Assembly: GCA_036508635.1 (NCBI GenBank)
Contig: DATCGY010000238.1
Span: 1 to 33,439, forward strand
DNA: 33,439 nucleotides
Direction: 5' to 3'
Source of the DNA: FEN-727 sp036508635
GTDB lineage: Bacteria > Actinomycetota > Geothermincolia > Fen-727 > Anoxymicrobiaceae
Shown piece after piece: positions 8,501-17,089 of the stretch. Within the stretch, counting starts at the first letter, position 1; each line of letters begins with the position of its first letter. Made by a program: the position numbers and the translations under genes. Below the pieces are notes generated by a model. It was not told the origin of the DNA. It made no database searches and saw only the letters and a list, made by a program, of their open reading frames with translations.

Positions 8501-8530
8501 TTGTGAGGAGCCATCAATACTCACTATACT
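8501..8530 (+). promoter_or_regulatory. Possible promoter for the 8599-9426 gene
   Basis: TTGTGA (8501-8506), an 18-base spacer and TATACT (8525-8530) lie about 70 bases before the start codon, in the region between two divergent genes. Confidence 0.35.
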
Positions 8531-8598
8531 GTTACCGGCTGATATGCTGAGCACTGCCGCAATTGACAGTTATCCCGAAATCGCGAGGAATAATCGAT

Positions 8599-9426
8599 AT
8601 GTCGAAAAAGAAAGAATTGAAGGAAGCCGTAAGAGAAACATCTGACTTGAGCGAGCTGAAAGGGAAGGCCAAAGGCTTCCTTGCCGCCATAGGATTACTT
8701 CTTGCGTCCGCGGTTTCAGGAGTCTTATACGGCTGGTTCGACTACATGGCCCACCCCGAGATTTTCCGCTCGGGGCATAAGCCGACTCCGCCGGACCGTC
8801 CGGCCCCGGGCACCGCCGAGGTTTCCTCGGAAGAGTTGAACGCCGGTATGGGACCACAAGTTGTTACCCTCAGTTTTGTGGCCGGCTCGGGGGGCATATC
8901 TGAAGATGGAGGGCTCAAAGTCGGGTTGTGCAGGTTTGTTGAAGAAGATGGGGCGCGGGTTCCCGAACCTTTTCTGTTCAATGGTTGGGGCATTCTTCAG
9001 AATAGAAGGCCGCGGCTTCCAAACTACTTCACGTGCGAGGTGTTCTCGTCCAACCCGGTACGGCTGGAAGTGGAGAAGAAGAGTGTAGTTCCATTGCGTT
9101 TCTTCTTAAGGTGCTGCGCCCGCGAATACATGCGGCACCGGGGGATAAAACTCGAGTCGATCGATTATCGCCACCTCTATCTCGAGTACTCCAAGATCAA
9201 GGTCCGGGCAAGAGACGGCCGGATTGAAGAAGGCGACAGGATAATCATCGAGCTCGGCGACCGCGGAAAAGGCGGCCCCGGATGGAAGCTCCCCGCCATT
9301 CCAACGAAGACCGAGTTCCTCGTTGAAGTCGACGAAAGGGCTCTTGGTATCTACAGGTCCATCGATGATGTTCCGACCATCGAGATCGGTGAAAAGATTA
9401 AGAAGCTGCGACGGGAATTCAGGTGA
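8599..9426 (+). CDS. Membrane-anchored protein, unknown function
   Basis: This 275-aa protein has a charged N-terminus (MSKKKELKEAVRETSD), one membrane segment at about residues 29-48 (FLAAIGLLLASAVSGVLYGW), and a soluble remainder. The rest is beta-rich with conserved-looking Cys residues at FLRCCAREYMRHRG. I do not recognise the family. The ATG at 8599 has GAGGAA eight bases ahead; an in-frame GTG-type start upstream at 8563 lacks such a site. It is divergent from the radical SAM gene and 59 bases before the flavoprotein gene on the same strand, so it may be the first gene of a two-gene operon. Confidence 0.7.
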   Translation: MSKKKELKEAVRETSDLSELKGKAKGFLAAIGLLLASAVSGVLYGWFDYMAHPEIFRSGHKPTPPDRPAPGTAEVSSEELNAGMGPQVVTLSFVAGSGGISEDGGLKVGLCRFVEEDGARVPEPFLFNGWGILQNRRPRLPNYFTCEVFSSNPVRLEVEKKSVVPLRFFLRCCAREYMRHRGIKLESIDYRHLYLEYSKIKVRARDGRIEEGDRIIIELGDRGKGGPGWKLPAIPTKTEFLVEVDERALGIYRSIDDVPTIEIGEKIKKLRREFR

Positions 9427-9485
9427 AACACCGGTGCTGAACAACATCGGTGTCCCGCGCCTATGACCCGCGCTGGAGGGAGGGA

Positions 9486-10262
9486 ATGCGAACCATGAAG
9501 ATAACCGCGTTCAACTGCAGCCCCAGGATGGGCAGCAGCAATACGGACAAGATAATCGGGCCCCTCCTCGAAGGTGCCCGAGAAGCCGGCGCGGAGGTCG
9601 AGACCCTGTACGTAAGGAAACTGAAGATCGCGCCCTGCACAGGTTGCATGACCTGCTGGATGAAAACGCCCGGCGTCTGCCTGCAGAAAGACGACGCGGA
9701 CATGGCGCGCCAGAAGATGATGGATGCGGACATCGTCGTGCTGGCGACGCCCATCTACTTCTTCAATATGACCTCGTATATGAAGAACCTGATGGAGCGC
9801 ACGATACTGCCCACGGCCCTTCCGTTCCTGAGGGAGGTCAACGGCAGGTTCGGCCACCCGTCTAGATTTCCCGACAGGACTCTCGACGTTTTGCTCGTCG
9901 CCAACGCGGGCTTCTGGGGAGAGGACGTTTTCGCCCCGCTGCTTCACACCCTCGAGAGGTGCCGCGAAGCGGGCGTCGAGGAGGACGGGCGCGAGCATAT
10001 GCATTTTGCGGGAAATATACTCGTTGGTTTCGGGGAGATACTGCAGACCGAGCCTTTCGGGCATTTCTTCGAGCCGTTCTTCGAGGAGCTTCGCGCGGCG
10101 GGCGGGGAACTCGTTGAGGCGGGCGAGGTATCAAGAGCCACATGCGAAAAGCTCGCCGTACCTCTTTTCACCTACATGAACATGGACGCAGACCAGGCGG
10201 TCCAGATGGCAAACACCTACTTCGAGAACGTGATAAAGCACGCCGAAGAAACATTGGCTTGA
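9486..10262 (+). CDS. Iron-sulfur flavoprotein-like NAD(P)H/FMN reductase (flavodoxin fold)
   Basis: This 258-aa protein begins with the FMN phosphate-binding strand and loop of the NADPH-dependent FMN reductase family (FNCSPRMGSSNTDKI). Then comes CTGCMTCWMKTPGVC, the cysteine spacing typical of iron-sulfur flavoproteins (Isf) of anaerobes, which would hold a 4Fe-4S cluster next to FMN. The stretch ATPIYFFNMTSYMKNLMER is the second conserved flavodoxin-fold motif. The role is probably electron transfer or reduction of oxygen species, quinones or metals; the acceptor is not evident. The ATG at 9486 follows GGAGG by six bases; ATG 9495 is the alternative. Confidence 0.85.
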   Translation: MRTMKITAFNCSPRMGSSNTDKIIGPLLEGAREAGAEVETLYVRKLKIAPCTGCMTCWMKTPGVCLQKDDADMARQKMMDADIVVLATPIYFFNMTSYMKNLMERTILPTALPFLREVNGRFGHPSRFPDRTLDVLLVANAGFWGEDVFAPLLHTLERCREAGVEEDGREHMHFAGNILVGFGEILQTEPFGHFFEPFFEELRAAGGELVEAGEVSRATCEKLAVPLFTYMNMDADQAVQMANTYFENVIKHAEETLA

Positions 10263-10341
10263 GCCGGGTCTGGACTTCTTGAGCCGGGCCTCTCCAGCCC
10301 CGGCATCGCCGATCATCGGCATTGACTTCACCCCCACCCTG

Positions 10342-10413
10342 ACCCTCCCCCCTCGAGGGGGAGGGGAGAAGAAAAACACCTACACTTCAGTCCTCCCCCT
10401 TCGGAGGAAAAAC
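10342..10413. repeat. GC-rich palindromes (REP-like) in the intergenic gap
   Basis: Two neighbouring hairpins lie between the flavoprotein and the oxidase. The first (about 10343-10366) has CTCCCCC and GGGGGAG arms around a TCGA core and is preceded by CACCCCCACCCTGAC. The second (10391-10409) has TCCTCC and GGAGGA arms followed by AAAAAC. The sequence style matches dispersed intergenic palindromes found in many GC-rich genomes. The second could also act as a terminator for the upstream gene. Confidence 0.45.
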
Positions 10414-10493
10414 AATTGCAGGAAATCGGGAGGATGGGTCAAATTTTATGGGCAATGCAGGTAGTCGGACCGCGCGAAGCTCTTCGCAACGGT

Positions 10494-10536
10494 TTTGACG
10501 GACGTCAAAGCCTGAACGTGTATTGTGATACACAAT
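10494..10536. promoter_or_regulatory. Palindrome cluster upstream of the multicopper oxidase
   Basis: TTTGACG-GA-CGTCAAA (10494-10509) is a perfect 7+7 inverted repeat and contains a TTGACG -35-like hexamer. It is followed by GTGTAT-TGTG-ATACAC (10518-10533), which overlaps ATTGTG-ATA-CACAAT (10522-10536). The block ends 36 bases before the oxidase start and probably contains its promoter and operator; the regulator is unknown. Confidence 0.4.
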
Positions 10537-10572
10537 TGTAGAAAAGTTGCGTCTCGAGGGGGGAGCAGTCAG

Positions 10573-13500
10573 ATGAAGAAGCGGAATGCCTCAGTTCTCG
10601 TATCCATTGCACTGGTGGTGACTTTCCTGTTCGCTGCCGCGCCGGCCTACGCAGGGCCCCCGGCAACAAGCAGCACCCCGACGCAGAGTGCAACAATCAA
10701 TACGCCGGCCCAGGCTCAGAGCCAGAACCAGGCCCAGGCCCAGGGCAATTCGAAGCGGGTGACTGACGCGGACAGACAGGCCGCGGCTGCCAGTGCGGCG
10801 GCGGCAGGTCTAGAGCTCGAAAGCAGTAAGACCGGGCTTACGCCCACGCCGGGCGGGACGCCGGACTACTTCGGTCAGTACCCGAACTACGCCAACAGCC
10901 CGTTACCCAAGGCGATCGCAGCCTTTCCTTATCCGACGTTCTACTTCGCGGAAGGTACGACCCGACCCAATTTCGAGACCTACTTCACGATCCAGAATCC
11001 TGGAAGCAAGAGCGCCAACGTGAAACTGACGTACATGAGGGGCAATGGCACTACGGCGTCAGTAACGCTCACTATCCCTAAGAACACCCGCTCTACCGTC
11101 AATCCATCGACAACCCTCGGAATCGGAAACGATTCCGCCCACGATTTCAGCACGATGATCCAGTGCCTGAATAAAGTGCAGGTCGTGGCCGAGCGCCCGA
11201 TGTATTTCAACTACAACGGGGTATGGACGGGAGGGTCGGACGCGGTCGGAGCAATTTCAACCGCGCCGACTTTCTACTTTGCCGAGGGTACGGCCCGCCC
11301 TAACTTCGAGACTTATTTCACCATCCAGAACCCGGGGACAAAGACGGCAAACGTCAAGTTGACATACATGACTGGAGCCGGCACCACAAAGACGCAGGGC
11401 ATAGTCATGGCCGCACACACGCGTAGCACCGTGCGTCCGGCGGACGTGCTCGGTGTCGCCGCTGACGCCGCCCACGATTTCAGCACGAAAGTGCAGTGCA
11501 CCAACAGCCAGCGGATCGTCGCCGAGCGGCCGATGTACTTCAACTACAACGGCGTCTGGACCGGAGGGCACGACGCCATGGGGGCGACATCTACGGCGAG
11601 CGCCTTCTATTTCGCGGAGGGCACTTCACGCCCCAACTTCACCCCGTATTTCACGGTGCAGAATCCTAACGGCAGTGACGCCAGCGTAAAGATCACGTAT
11701 TATCTGGCGGACGGCACGAGGAAGGTGCGGACCATGACGCTTCCCGCACATTCCCGGGGTACCGCGCTTCCCTCGGACACACTTGGCTCGACCGATATCG
11801 CACATGACTTCAGCGCCAAGGTGGAGTGCACCAACAGCCTCAAGATCGTGGCCGAGCGACCGATGTACTTCAACTACAACGGCGTCTGGACGGGTGGCTC
11901 GGACGTGGTCGGCACGACAGCTTCGGCGGCCAACTACTACTTTGCCGAGGGCACCAGCCGTCCGAACTTCGACACCTATCTCTGCCTGCTGAACCCGGGT
12001 AACTCCGCGGCGAACGTAACGATAACGTACATGAAGGGCAACTCGACGACCGCGACCGAGAACACGGTAGTGCCTGCGCATTCTCGTGGGACAGTATCCT
12101 GCCGACAGGTGATGGGAACGGGCAACAGTTCAGCGTTCGATTTCAGCACCAGGGTCGAGTGCACCAACGGGCAGCGGGTCATCGCCGAGCGGCCGGAGTA
12201 CTTCAACTACAACGGTGTCTGGACCGGCGGACACGATGCCATAGGTCTTGCTTATGACGCGGCCGGCGTTACCTCCGGCACCGGCATTAGGAAGTTCGTG
12301 GACTCGCTACCGGGTCTCGGGGCAGCGCAGGCGAACGACCTCGGCCAGTACATCCCCGTTGCGATTCCGGATACGACGACATACCATGGCTCCGACTACT
12401 ACGAGATTGAGCTCGGCCAGTATACAGAGCGGTTGCATAAAGACCTGCCACCGACTACCCTTCGCGGCTACAGGCAGACGAACACGTCGAACTCAAGCGT
12501 GCGCAAGTTCAGCTACCTGGGGCCACTGATCGTCGCCCGGAAAGGCCGGCCGGTGCGCGTGAAGTTCACGAACAAACTGCCGACCGGAACCGGGGGCAAT
12601 CTGTTCCTCCCGGTTGACACTACGATCATGGGCGCGGGCATGGGCCCATTGCAGATGGGAACAACCCCGGGCTATCCCATGGACTACACCCAGAACCGTG
12701 CAACGTTGCACCTGCATGGAGGGAACACCCCGTGGATCAGCGACGGCACGATGCATCAATGGACGACCCCAGCGGGTGAGCTGACGGACTATCCACAAGG
12801 CGTCAGTGTGAAGAACGTCCCCGACATGGACAGCGGCACTGAGCCCCAGGGGACTCTGACCTTCTACTACACCAACCAGCAGAGCGCCCGGCTGATGTTC
12901 TACCACGACCACTCCTACGGGATCACCCGCCTCAACGTATACGCCGGTGAGGCTGCCGGTTACATCGTGCAGGACTCCGCGGAAAACGCGCTCATAAACA
13001 ACAAGGTGATCCCGGCCAACACCGCCCAGATCCCGTTGATCATCCAGGACAAGACGTTCGTTCCGGACGCTCGACAACTGAAGGCCGAGGACCCGACCTG
13101 GGATACCGCCAAGTATGGCGGCAAGGGTAGCCTCTGGTTCCCGCATGTGTACATGCCCAACCAGAACCCCGGAAGCGCCGATGGCTCGAACGCGATGGGA
13201 AGGTGGGACTACGGCCCTTGGTTCTGGCCTCCGTTCACCGGCATTACCAACGGGCCTGTCGCCAACCCGTACTACGACCTGGTCAACGCGCCCTGGGAAC
13301 CGCAGACGATACCCGGGACGCCCAATCCATCGATAGTGCCGGAAGCGTTCATGGACACGCCGCTCGTTAACGGCACCGCCTATCCGTATGTGCAGGTAGG
13401 ACCGAAGGCGTACCGGTTCAGGATCCTCAACGCAAGCAACGACCGAACGCTGAACCTGCAGCTCTACTTCGCAAAATCAGACGGAACCATGTGGAACTCC

Positions 13501-15351
13501 AATGGCACCCTGGCCGACGGCGACGCCGGTGAGGTGAACATGGTCCAGGCGGCGTCCGGCTCCGGATTGCCGGCTACGTGGCCAACTGACGGCAGGGCCG
13601 GCGGTGTGCCGGACCCCACGTCCGTGGGTCCGACCATGTACCAGATTGGCACGGAGGGCGGGTTCCTGCCCCAGGTCGCCGAGCTGCCGAATACTCCCGT
13701 CGGATACATCTACAACCGGAGGGACATCACGGTCCTGAACGTCTCCAACAAGACGCTCTTCCTCGGCCCGGCCGAGAGGGCGGACGTCATCATCGACTTC
13801 TCGAAGGTACCCGACGGCTCGAAGCTGATAATGTACAACGACGCGCCGGCACCGGTGCCCGCGTTCGACCCGCGATACGACTTCTACACGGGCGATCCGG
13901 ACCAGACGGCAACCGGCGGCGCGCCCTCGACGCTACTGGGATACGGTCCAAATACGAGGACGATAATGCAGTTCCAGGTCTCCTCGAGCACCAAGGGCGG
14001 GATGTCCGGGTTCAGCATCAGCAAGCTGAAGGCGGCCTTGCCGAGCGCATACGCCAAGTACCAGGCAAAGCCGATCGTGCCGAATGCGGCGTACAACGCG
14101 GCGTTCAACGCTCACTATCCGAAGGATTCCTACACGAGGATACAGGACACCACCAAGAGCTTCTTCAACGGGCCATTGACCGCAATCACCGTGACCGCCG
14201 GTGGGACCGGGTACACATCGCCGCCTGGAGTTAACATCACGGGTGGTGGTGGCAGTGGCGCGACTGCAAATGCGACGGTCAGCGGCGGTGCCGTCACCGT
14301 AATTGATCTGGTCAACCACGGCACGGGCTACACCTCCGCGCCCACTGTCAGCATCTCGGGTGTCGGTAACGGGGCCACTGCGTCGGCTGTGGGGGTCGTC
14401 ATGGGCCTACAGCCGAAGGCGATCCAGGAGTTATTCGACCCGGACTACGGACGGATGAACGCGCAGTTGGGAGTCGAACTACCGAATACGACCGGTCTGA
14501 ACCAGACGACGATCCCGTACTACAACATCGACCCGACAACCGAGATCATCAAGAACTCGGACGCCGCGGCGCCGATAGGAACCACGGCGGACGGGACCCA
14601 GATCTGGAAGATAACACACAACGGAGTCGATACCCACGCCATTCACTGGCACATGTTCAACGTGCAGGTGATCAACAGGGTCGGCTGGGACGGGATGATA
14701 AAGCCGCCCGATGCAAACGAGCTGGGCTGGAAAGAGACGGTCCGGATGAACCCGTTGGAGGACGTCATAGTGGCGCTGCGGCCGATCAAGCCCAACGTCC
14801 CGTGGGACCTTCCCAACAGCATTCGAGCTCTGAACCCGACCATGCCGCTTGGCAGCCCCACAGGGTTTACCAACGTGGACCCGACGGGCCAGCCGGCCGT
14901 CGTGCTCAACCACGAGATCAACTTCGGATGGGAGTACGTATGGCATTGCCACCTGCTGGGCCACGAAGAGAACGACATGATGCGCCCGATGTCCTTCGGG
15001 ACGGCGCCGGTCGCGGCGTCCAACCTGGCGGGCATAGCGGGGACCACTTCGGTAGACCTGTCATGGAGGGATGATTCCGTCAACGAGACCAACTGGACGA
15101 TACAGAGGGCCACGAACTCCAGCGGCCCCTGGACCAACGTTGCCACCATTGCTTCTACCACGGGGCCGTCGACCGGTTCGACGGTGACTTATACAGATTC
15201 GCCCCTGGCCGGTGGCACTACTTACTACTACCAGATAATCGCCAACAACATCATTGGCGACACGACACCGTATATTCTACCGGCGGCGGGCTATCCCAGC
15301 ATGTCCGTCGACGCGGTGCCGTCGAACATGGCAACAGTACCACTACCCTGA
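10573..15351 (+). CDS. Large secreted multicopper oxidase with four N-terminal ~111-aa repeats and a C-terminal fibronectin type III-like domain
   Basis: This 1592-aa exported protein has a signal peptide ending AYA/GPP near residue 28, then a Gln/Ala-rich linker. Four tandem repeats of about 111 aa start near residues 123, 234, 345 and 455. Each opens with YFAEGT-x-RPNF and ends with AERPxYFNYNGVWTGG. The oxidase part has all four copper motifs: HLH (713-715), HDH (778-780), HAIHWH (1355-1360) and HCHLLGHEENDM (1458-1469). The last holds the type 1 Cys1459, His1464 and Met1469. An insertion at about 1204-1276 carries two GGTGYTSPP/HGTGYTSAP units. A fibronectin-like domain closes the protein (about 1480-1585). 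The ATG at 10573 follows GGGAG. It probably oxidises a metal or phenolic substrate outside the cell with O2; the substrate is unknown. A hairpin terminator follows. Confidence 0.93.
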   Translation: MKKRNASVLVSIALVVTFLFAAAPAYAGPPATSSTPTQSATINTPAQAQSQNQAQAQGNSKRVTDADRQAAAASAAAAGLELESSKTGLTPTPGGTPDYFGQYPNYANSPLPKAIAAFPYPTFYFAEGTTRPNFETYFTIQNPGSKSANVKLTYMRGNGTTASVTLTIPKNTRSTVNPSTTLGIGNDSAHDFSTMIQCLNKVQVVAERPMYFNYNGVWTGGSDAVGAISTAPTFYFAEGTARPNFETYFTIQNPGTKTANVKLTYMTGAGTTKTQGIVMAAHTRSTVRPADVLGVAADAAHDFSTKVQCTNSQRIVAERPMYFNYNGVWTGGHDAMGATSTASAFYFAEGTSRPNFTPYFTVQNPNGSDASVKITYYLADGTRKVRTMTLPAHSRGTALPSDTLGSTDIAHDFSAKVECTNSLKIVAERPMYFNYNGVWTGGSDVVGTTASAANYYFAEGTSRPNFDTYLCLLNPGNSAANVTITYMKGNSTTATENTVVPAHSRGTVSCRQVMGTGNSSAFDFSTRVECTNGQRVIAERPEYFNYNGVWTGGHDAIGLAYDAAGVTSGTGIRKFVDSLPGLGAAQANDLGQYIPVAIPDTTTYHGSDYYEIELGQYTERLHKDLPPTTLRGYRQTNTSNSSVRKFSYLGPLIVARKGRPVRVKFTNKLPTGTGGNLFLPVDTTIMGAGMGPLQMGTTPGYPMDYTQNRATLHLHGGNTPWISDGTMHQWTTPAGELTDYPQGVSVKNVPDMDSGTEPQGTLTFYYTNQQSARLMFYHDHSYGITRLNVYAGEAAGYIVQDSAENALINNKVIPANTAQIPLIIQDKTFVPDARQLKAEDPTWDTAKYGGKGSLWFPHVYMPNQNPGSADGSNAMGRWDYGPWFWPPFTGITNGPVANPYYDLVNAPWEPQTIPGTPNPSIVPEAFMDTPLVNGTAYPYVQVGPKAYRFRILNASNDRTLNLQLYFAKSDGTMWNSNGTLADGDAGEVNMVQAASGSGLPATWPTDGRAGGVPDPTSVGPTMYQIGTEGGFLPQVAELPNTPVGYIYNRRDITVLNVSNKTLFLGPAERADVIIDFSKVPDGSKLIMYNDAPAPVPAFDPRYDFYTGDPDQTATGGAPSTLLGYGPNTRTIMQFQVSSSTKGGMSGFSISKLKAALPSAYAKYQAKPIVPNAAYNAAFNAHYPKDSYTRIQDTTKSFFNGPLTAITVTAGGTGYTSPPGVNITGGGGSGATANATVSGGAVTVIDLVNHGTGYTSAPTVSISGVGNGATASAVGVVMGLQPKAIQELFDPDYGRMNAQLGVELPNTTGLNQTTIPYYNIDPTTEIIKNSDAAAPIGTTADGTQIWKITHNGVDTHAIHWHMFNVQVINRVGWDGMIKPPDANELGWKETVRMNPLEDVIVALRPIKPNVPWDLPNSIRALNPTMPLGSPTGFTNVDPTGQPAVVLNHEINFGWEYVWHCHLLGHEENDMMRPMSFGTAPVAASNLAGIAGTTSVDLSWRDDSVNETNWTIQRATNSSGPWTNVATIASTTGPSTGSTVTYTDSPLAGGTTYYYQIIANNIIGDTTPYILPAAGYPSMSVDAVPSNMATVPLP
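10939..12250 (+). repeat. Four tandem ~333-bp coding repeats
   Basis: The repeat units start at about 10939, 11272, 11605 and 11935 inside the oxidase gene, at spacings of 333, 333 and 330 bp. Most conserved are the starts (YFAEGT...RPNF) and ends (NYNGVWTGG). The central parts differ, so the duplication is not recent. Similar YFAEG repeats occur in exported proteins of deep actinobacterial lineages, to my recollection. Confidence 0.85.
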
Positions 15352-15380
15352 TGGAGCCACGAAAAGCGTAGGACGAAGGG

Positions 15381-15410
15381 CGCCCGCTCGCAAGAGCGGG
15401 CGTTCCACTT
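15381..15410. terminator. Hairpin terminator between convergent genes
   Basis: CGCCCGCTC (15381-15389), loop GCAA and GAGCGGGCG (15394-15402) form a perfect 9-bp stem. It is followed by TTCCACTTT on the plus strand. It lies 30 bases after the oxidase stop and next to the stop of the convergent response regulator gene. Confidence 0.7.
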
Positions 15411-15785
15411 TCAGTCAAAGGAAAGGGAATCGATGTTGAGGATGATGTCGATCGTATCTACCATTCCTTCGATCTTGAACGGCTTACTGAGAAAGCACTC
15501 AATACCCAACTCTCGCGCCTCTTCGACGGTATCCGGATTGCCATAAGCGGATACGATGATCACCGGGACATCCGAGACCTGTCGTAGCTCTTTCAACATC
15601 TCCAACCCGTTCATGACCGGCATCATCAAGTCCAGGAGGATCAGGTCGGGATCGTTCTTCAGGGCTGAAATGAGCCCCTCCTTACCGTCACCGGCGGTAA
15701 GAACGCTGTAATCCCGGGCTTCGAGGTTGATAGAGATCAGCTTTACTATGAAAGGGTCGTCATCTACTACCAGAACAGTTTTCAA
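15411..15785 (-). CDS. Single-domain response regulator (CheY-like)
   Basis: This 124-aa receiver domain has no output domain. The acidic pocket is DDD (8-10), the phospho-acceptor is Asp52 in LLDLMMP, the switch Ser is in IIVSAYG and the conserved Lys is in LSKPF. The start chosen is a TTG at 15785 (MKTVLVVDDD), which fits the family boundary. The open frame continues to a TTG at 15836, and neither has a convincing ribosome binding site. No histidine kinase is adjacent, so the partner is elsewhere. The kinase at 29299-31131 is the only one in the window and lies 13 kb away. It could feed a phosphorelay or act by protein contact. Confidence 0.85.
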   Translation of the reverse strand: MKTVLVVDDDPFIVKLISINLEARDYSVLTAGDGKEGLISALKNDPDLILLDLMMPVMNGLEMLKELRQVSDVPVIIVSAYGNPDTVEEARELGIECFLSKPFKIEGMVDTIDIILNIDSLSFD

Positions 15786-15951
15786 TATCAGCAGCCAGCC
15801 TATCGTTTTTCCTATTACTCGACACTGGAAACGCAATACTGAAACTATTTCTCACTATTTAGGACAAACCTGTAGGCCGGCAGTAAGACTGACGGTTCTG
15901 ATGGAAGGTTCCCTCGTCTATGGCAACTCGCCGGGCGACCGCGGTCGCCGC

Positions 15952-16806
15952 TCAATTCCAGGTCGTATCCATAACCTTCCGGGGCGCTTCGCGGTAATAC
16001 CGGCGCGTCGGGTAGCCCAGCGTCAGCACGCCGGCGACGGTACGGCCTCTGGGGATGCCCATGATCCTTCTGAGTACCGGGTCCATGTTCGCGGCCATGT
16101 TGACGTAGCCGTTGTAGCATGTGCCGACCCCGATCGTCTCGGCGAAGAGAACCGCGGTCTGGGCTGCCAACCAGCCGTCGCCGACCGCCATCGGGTTGAA
16201 GCGAGGCGCGGTGAATACGAGCAGCGTTCTAGCGTCGTACAGGAGCGTATCACCCCGTTCGGCTTCGGGCAGTATCATTATTTCGAGCCCATACGCGAGC
16301 AGGAGCCGCTCTTTGGGGTCGAGCCCTATCGCATTCCAGAAAGCTTTGAACGCGCGCGCCTTGAACACCTTGAGGACGGGTTTGAAAAAGCGCAGAGTGT
16401 GCCTGTTGATCTTTTCTATCACTTCCGGATCGTCATAGACCAAGGCGATGACGGGCCGGCTGTTATGCGCCGAGGGAGCGAGCGAGGCGGCTTCTATTAT
16501 CTTTTCGACATCCTCCCGCGATACGGGGACAGGCTTGTACTTGCGGCAGGTGCGCCTCGCGCGAAGCATCGACATCATTTGCTCCTCCGAGACCGGGTTC
16601 GTCTCGGCAAGCGGTTCGGCCCTGAGACCCTCGAACCCGGCGAGGGTTATCGCGTCCTCCGGACAGGCCGCCACGCAATGCCCACACTCTATGCAGATAT
16701 CCGCGGAGTTGTTCGGTAGCGATGGCCCCTTTTCGACCGCTCCACCAACGCACACCTTGTAACAAAGGTTGCAGTTCGTGCAGCTCTCGGTATCGATACT
16801 TATCAA
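15952..16806 (-). CDS. Nitroreductase family protein with N-terminal 2x[4Fe-4S] ferredoxin domain
   Basis: This 284-aa fusion protein carries two cluster motifs, C9-x2-C12-x2-C15-x3-C19 and C38-x2-C41-x2-C44-x3-C48-P. An FMN-dependent nitroreductase domain follows (about 85-284) with RRTCRKYKPVPVSRED, APSAHNSRPV and the late GVGTCYNGYV segment. Such fusions are common in anaerobes and let reduced ferredoxin drive reduction of nitro- or enone-type substrates; the natural substrate is unknown. The start chosen is TTG 16806, preceded by GGAGGAG at five bases, giving MISIDTESCTNC. A longer frame to 16914 exists but adds 36 residues with no homology-like features. It is separate from its neighbours by gaps over 100 bp. 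Confidence 0.87.
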   Translation of the reverse strand: MISIDTESCTNCNLCYKVCVGGAVEKGPSLPNNSADICIECGHCVAACPEDAITLAGFEGLRAEPLAETNPVSEEQMMSMLRARRTCRKYKPVPVSREDVEKIIEAASLAPSAHNSRPVIALVYDDPEVIEKINRHTLRFFKPVLKVFKARAFKAFWNAIGLDPKERLLLAYGLEIMILPEAERGDTLLYDARTLLVFTAPRFNPMAVGDGWLAAQTAVLFAETIGVGTCYNGYVNMAANMDPVLRRIMGIPRGRTVAGVLTLGYPTRRYYREAPRKVMDTTWN

Positions 16807-17089
16807 TGCGACTCCTCCGGCACTCTTCGTTTTCTCTCCGGATGGTTGTTGGTATCCCGAAGTGATGATATTTCTCAAAGGCGCCTCTCTGCTTCCTGAC
16901 AGGGTTGCCAGCATAATATCAAGCCGACCCTGAAATCAACTTCGCGCAACGACATCCGGCAGCATCTCCGGGATACCGCCACGTTTCCTGCGGGAGATTG
17001 ATTCACCGACGTCAGCCAGGCGAACCGTGTCGACACGAAGCTTGGGGCGTCCAGATGTACAAAGGTGTGAAACCTGCCGCCTGAGTTGT

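Noticed and set aside
7101..8645. 514-codon plus-strand frame opposite the radical SAM gene.
   Set aside because: It is the antisense shadow of a gene with clear cluster motifs and a strong ribosome binding site.
9351..10064. 237-codon minus-strand frame opposite the flavoprotein gene.
   Set aside because: Antisense shadow of a gene with FMN and cysteine motifs in the plus frame.
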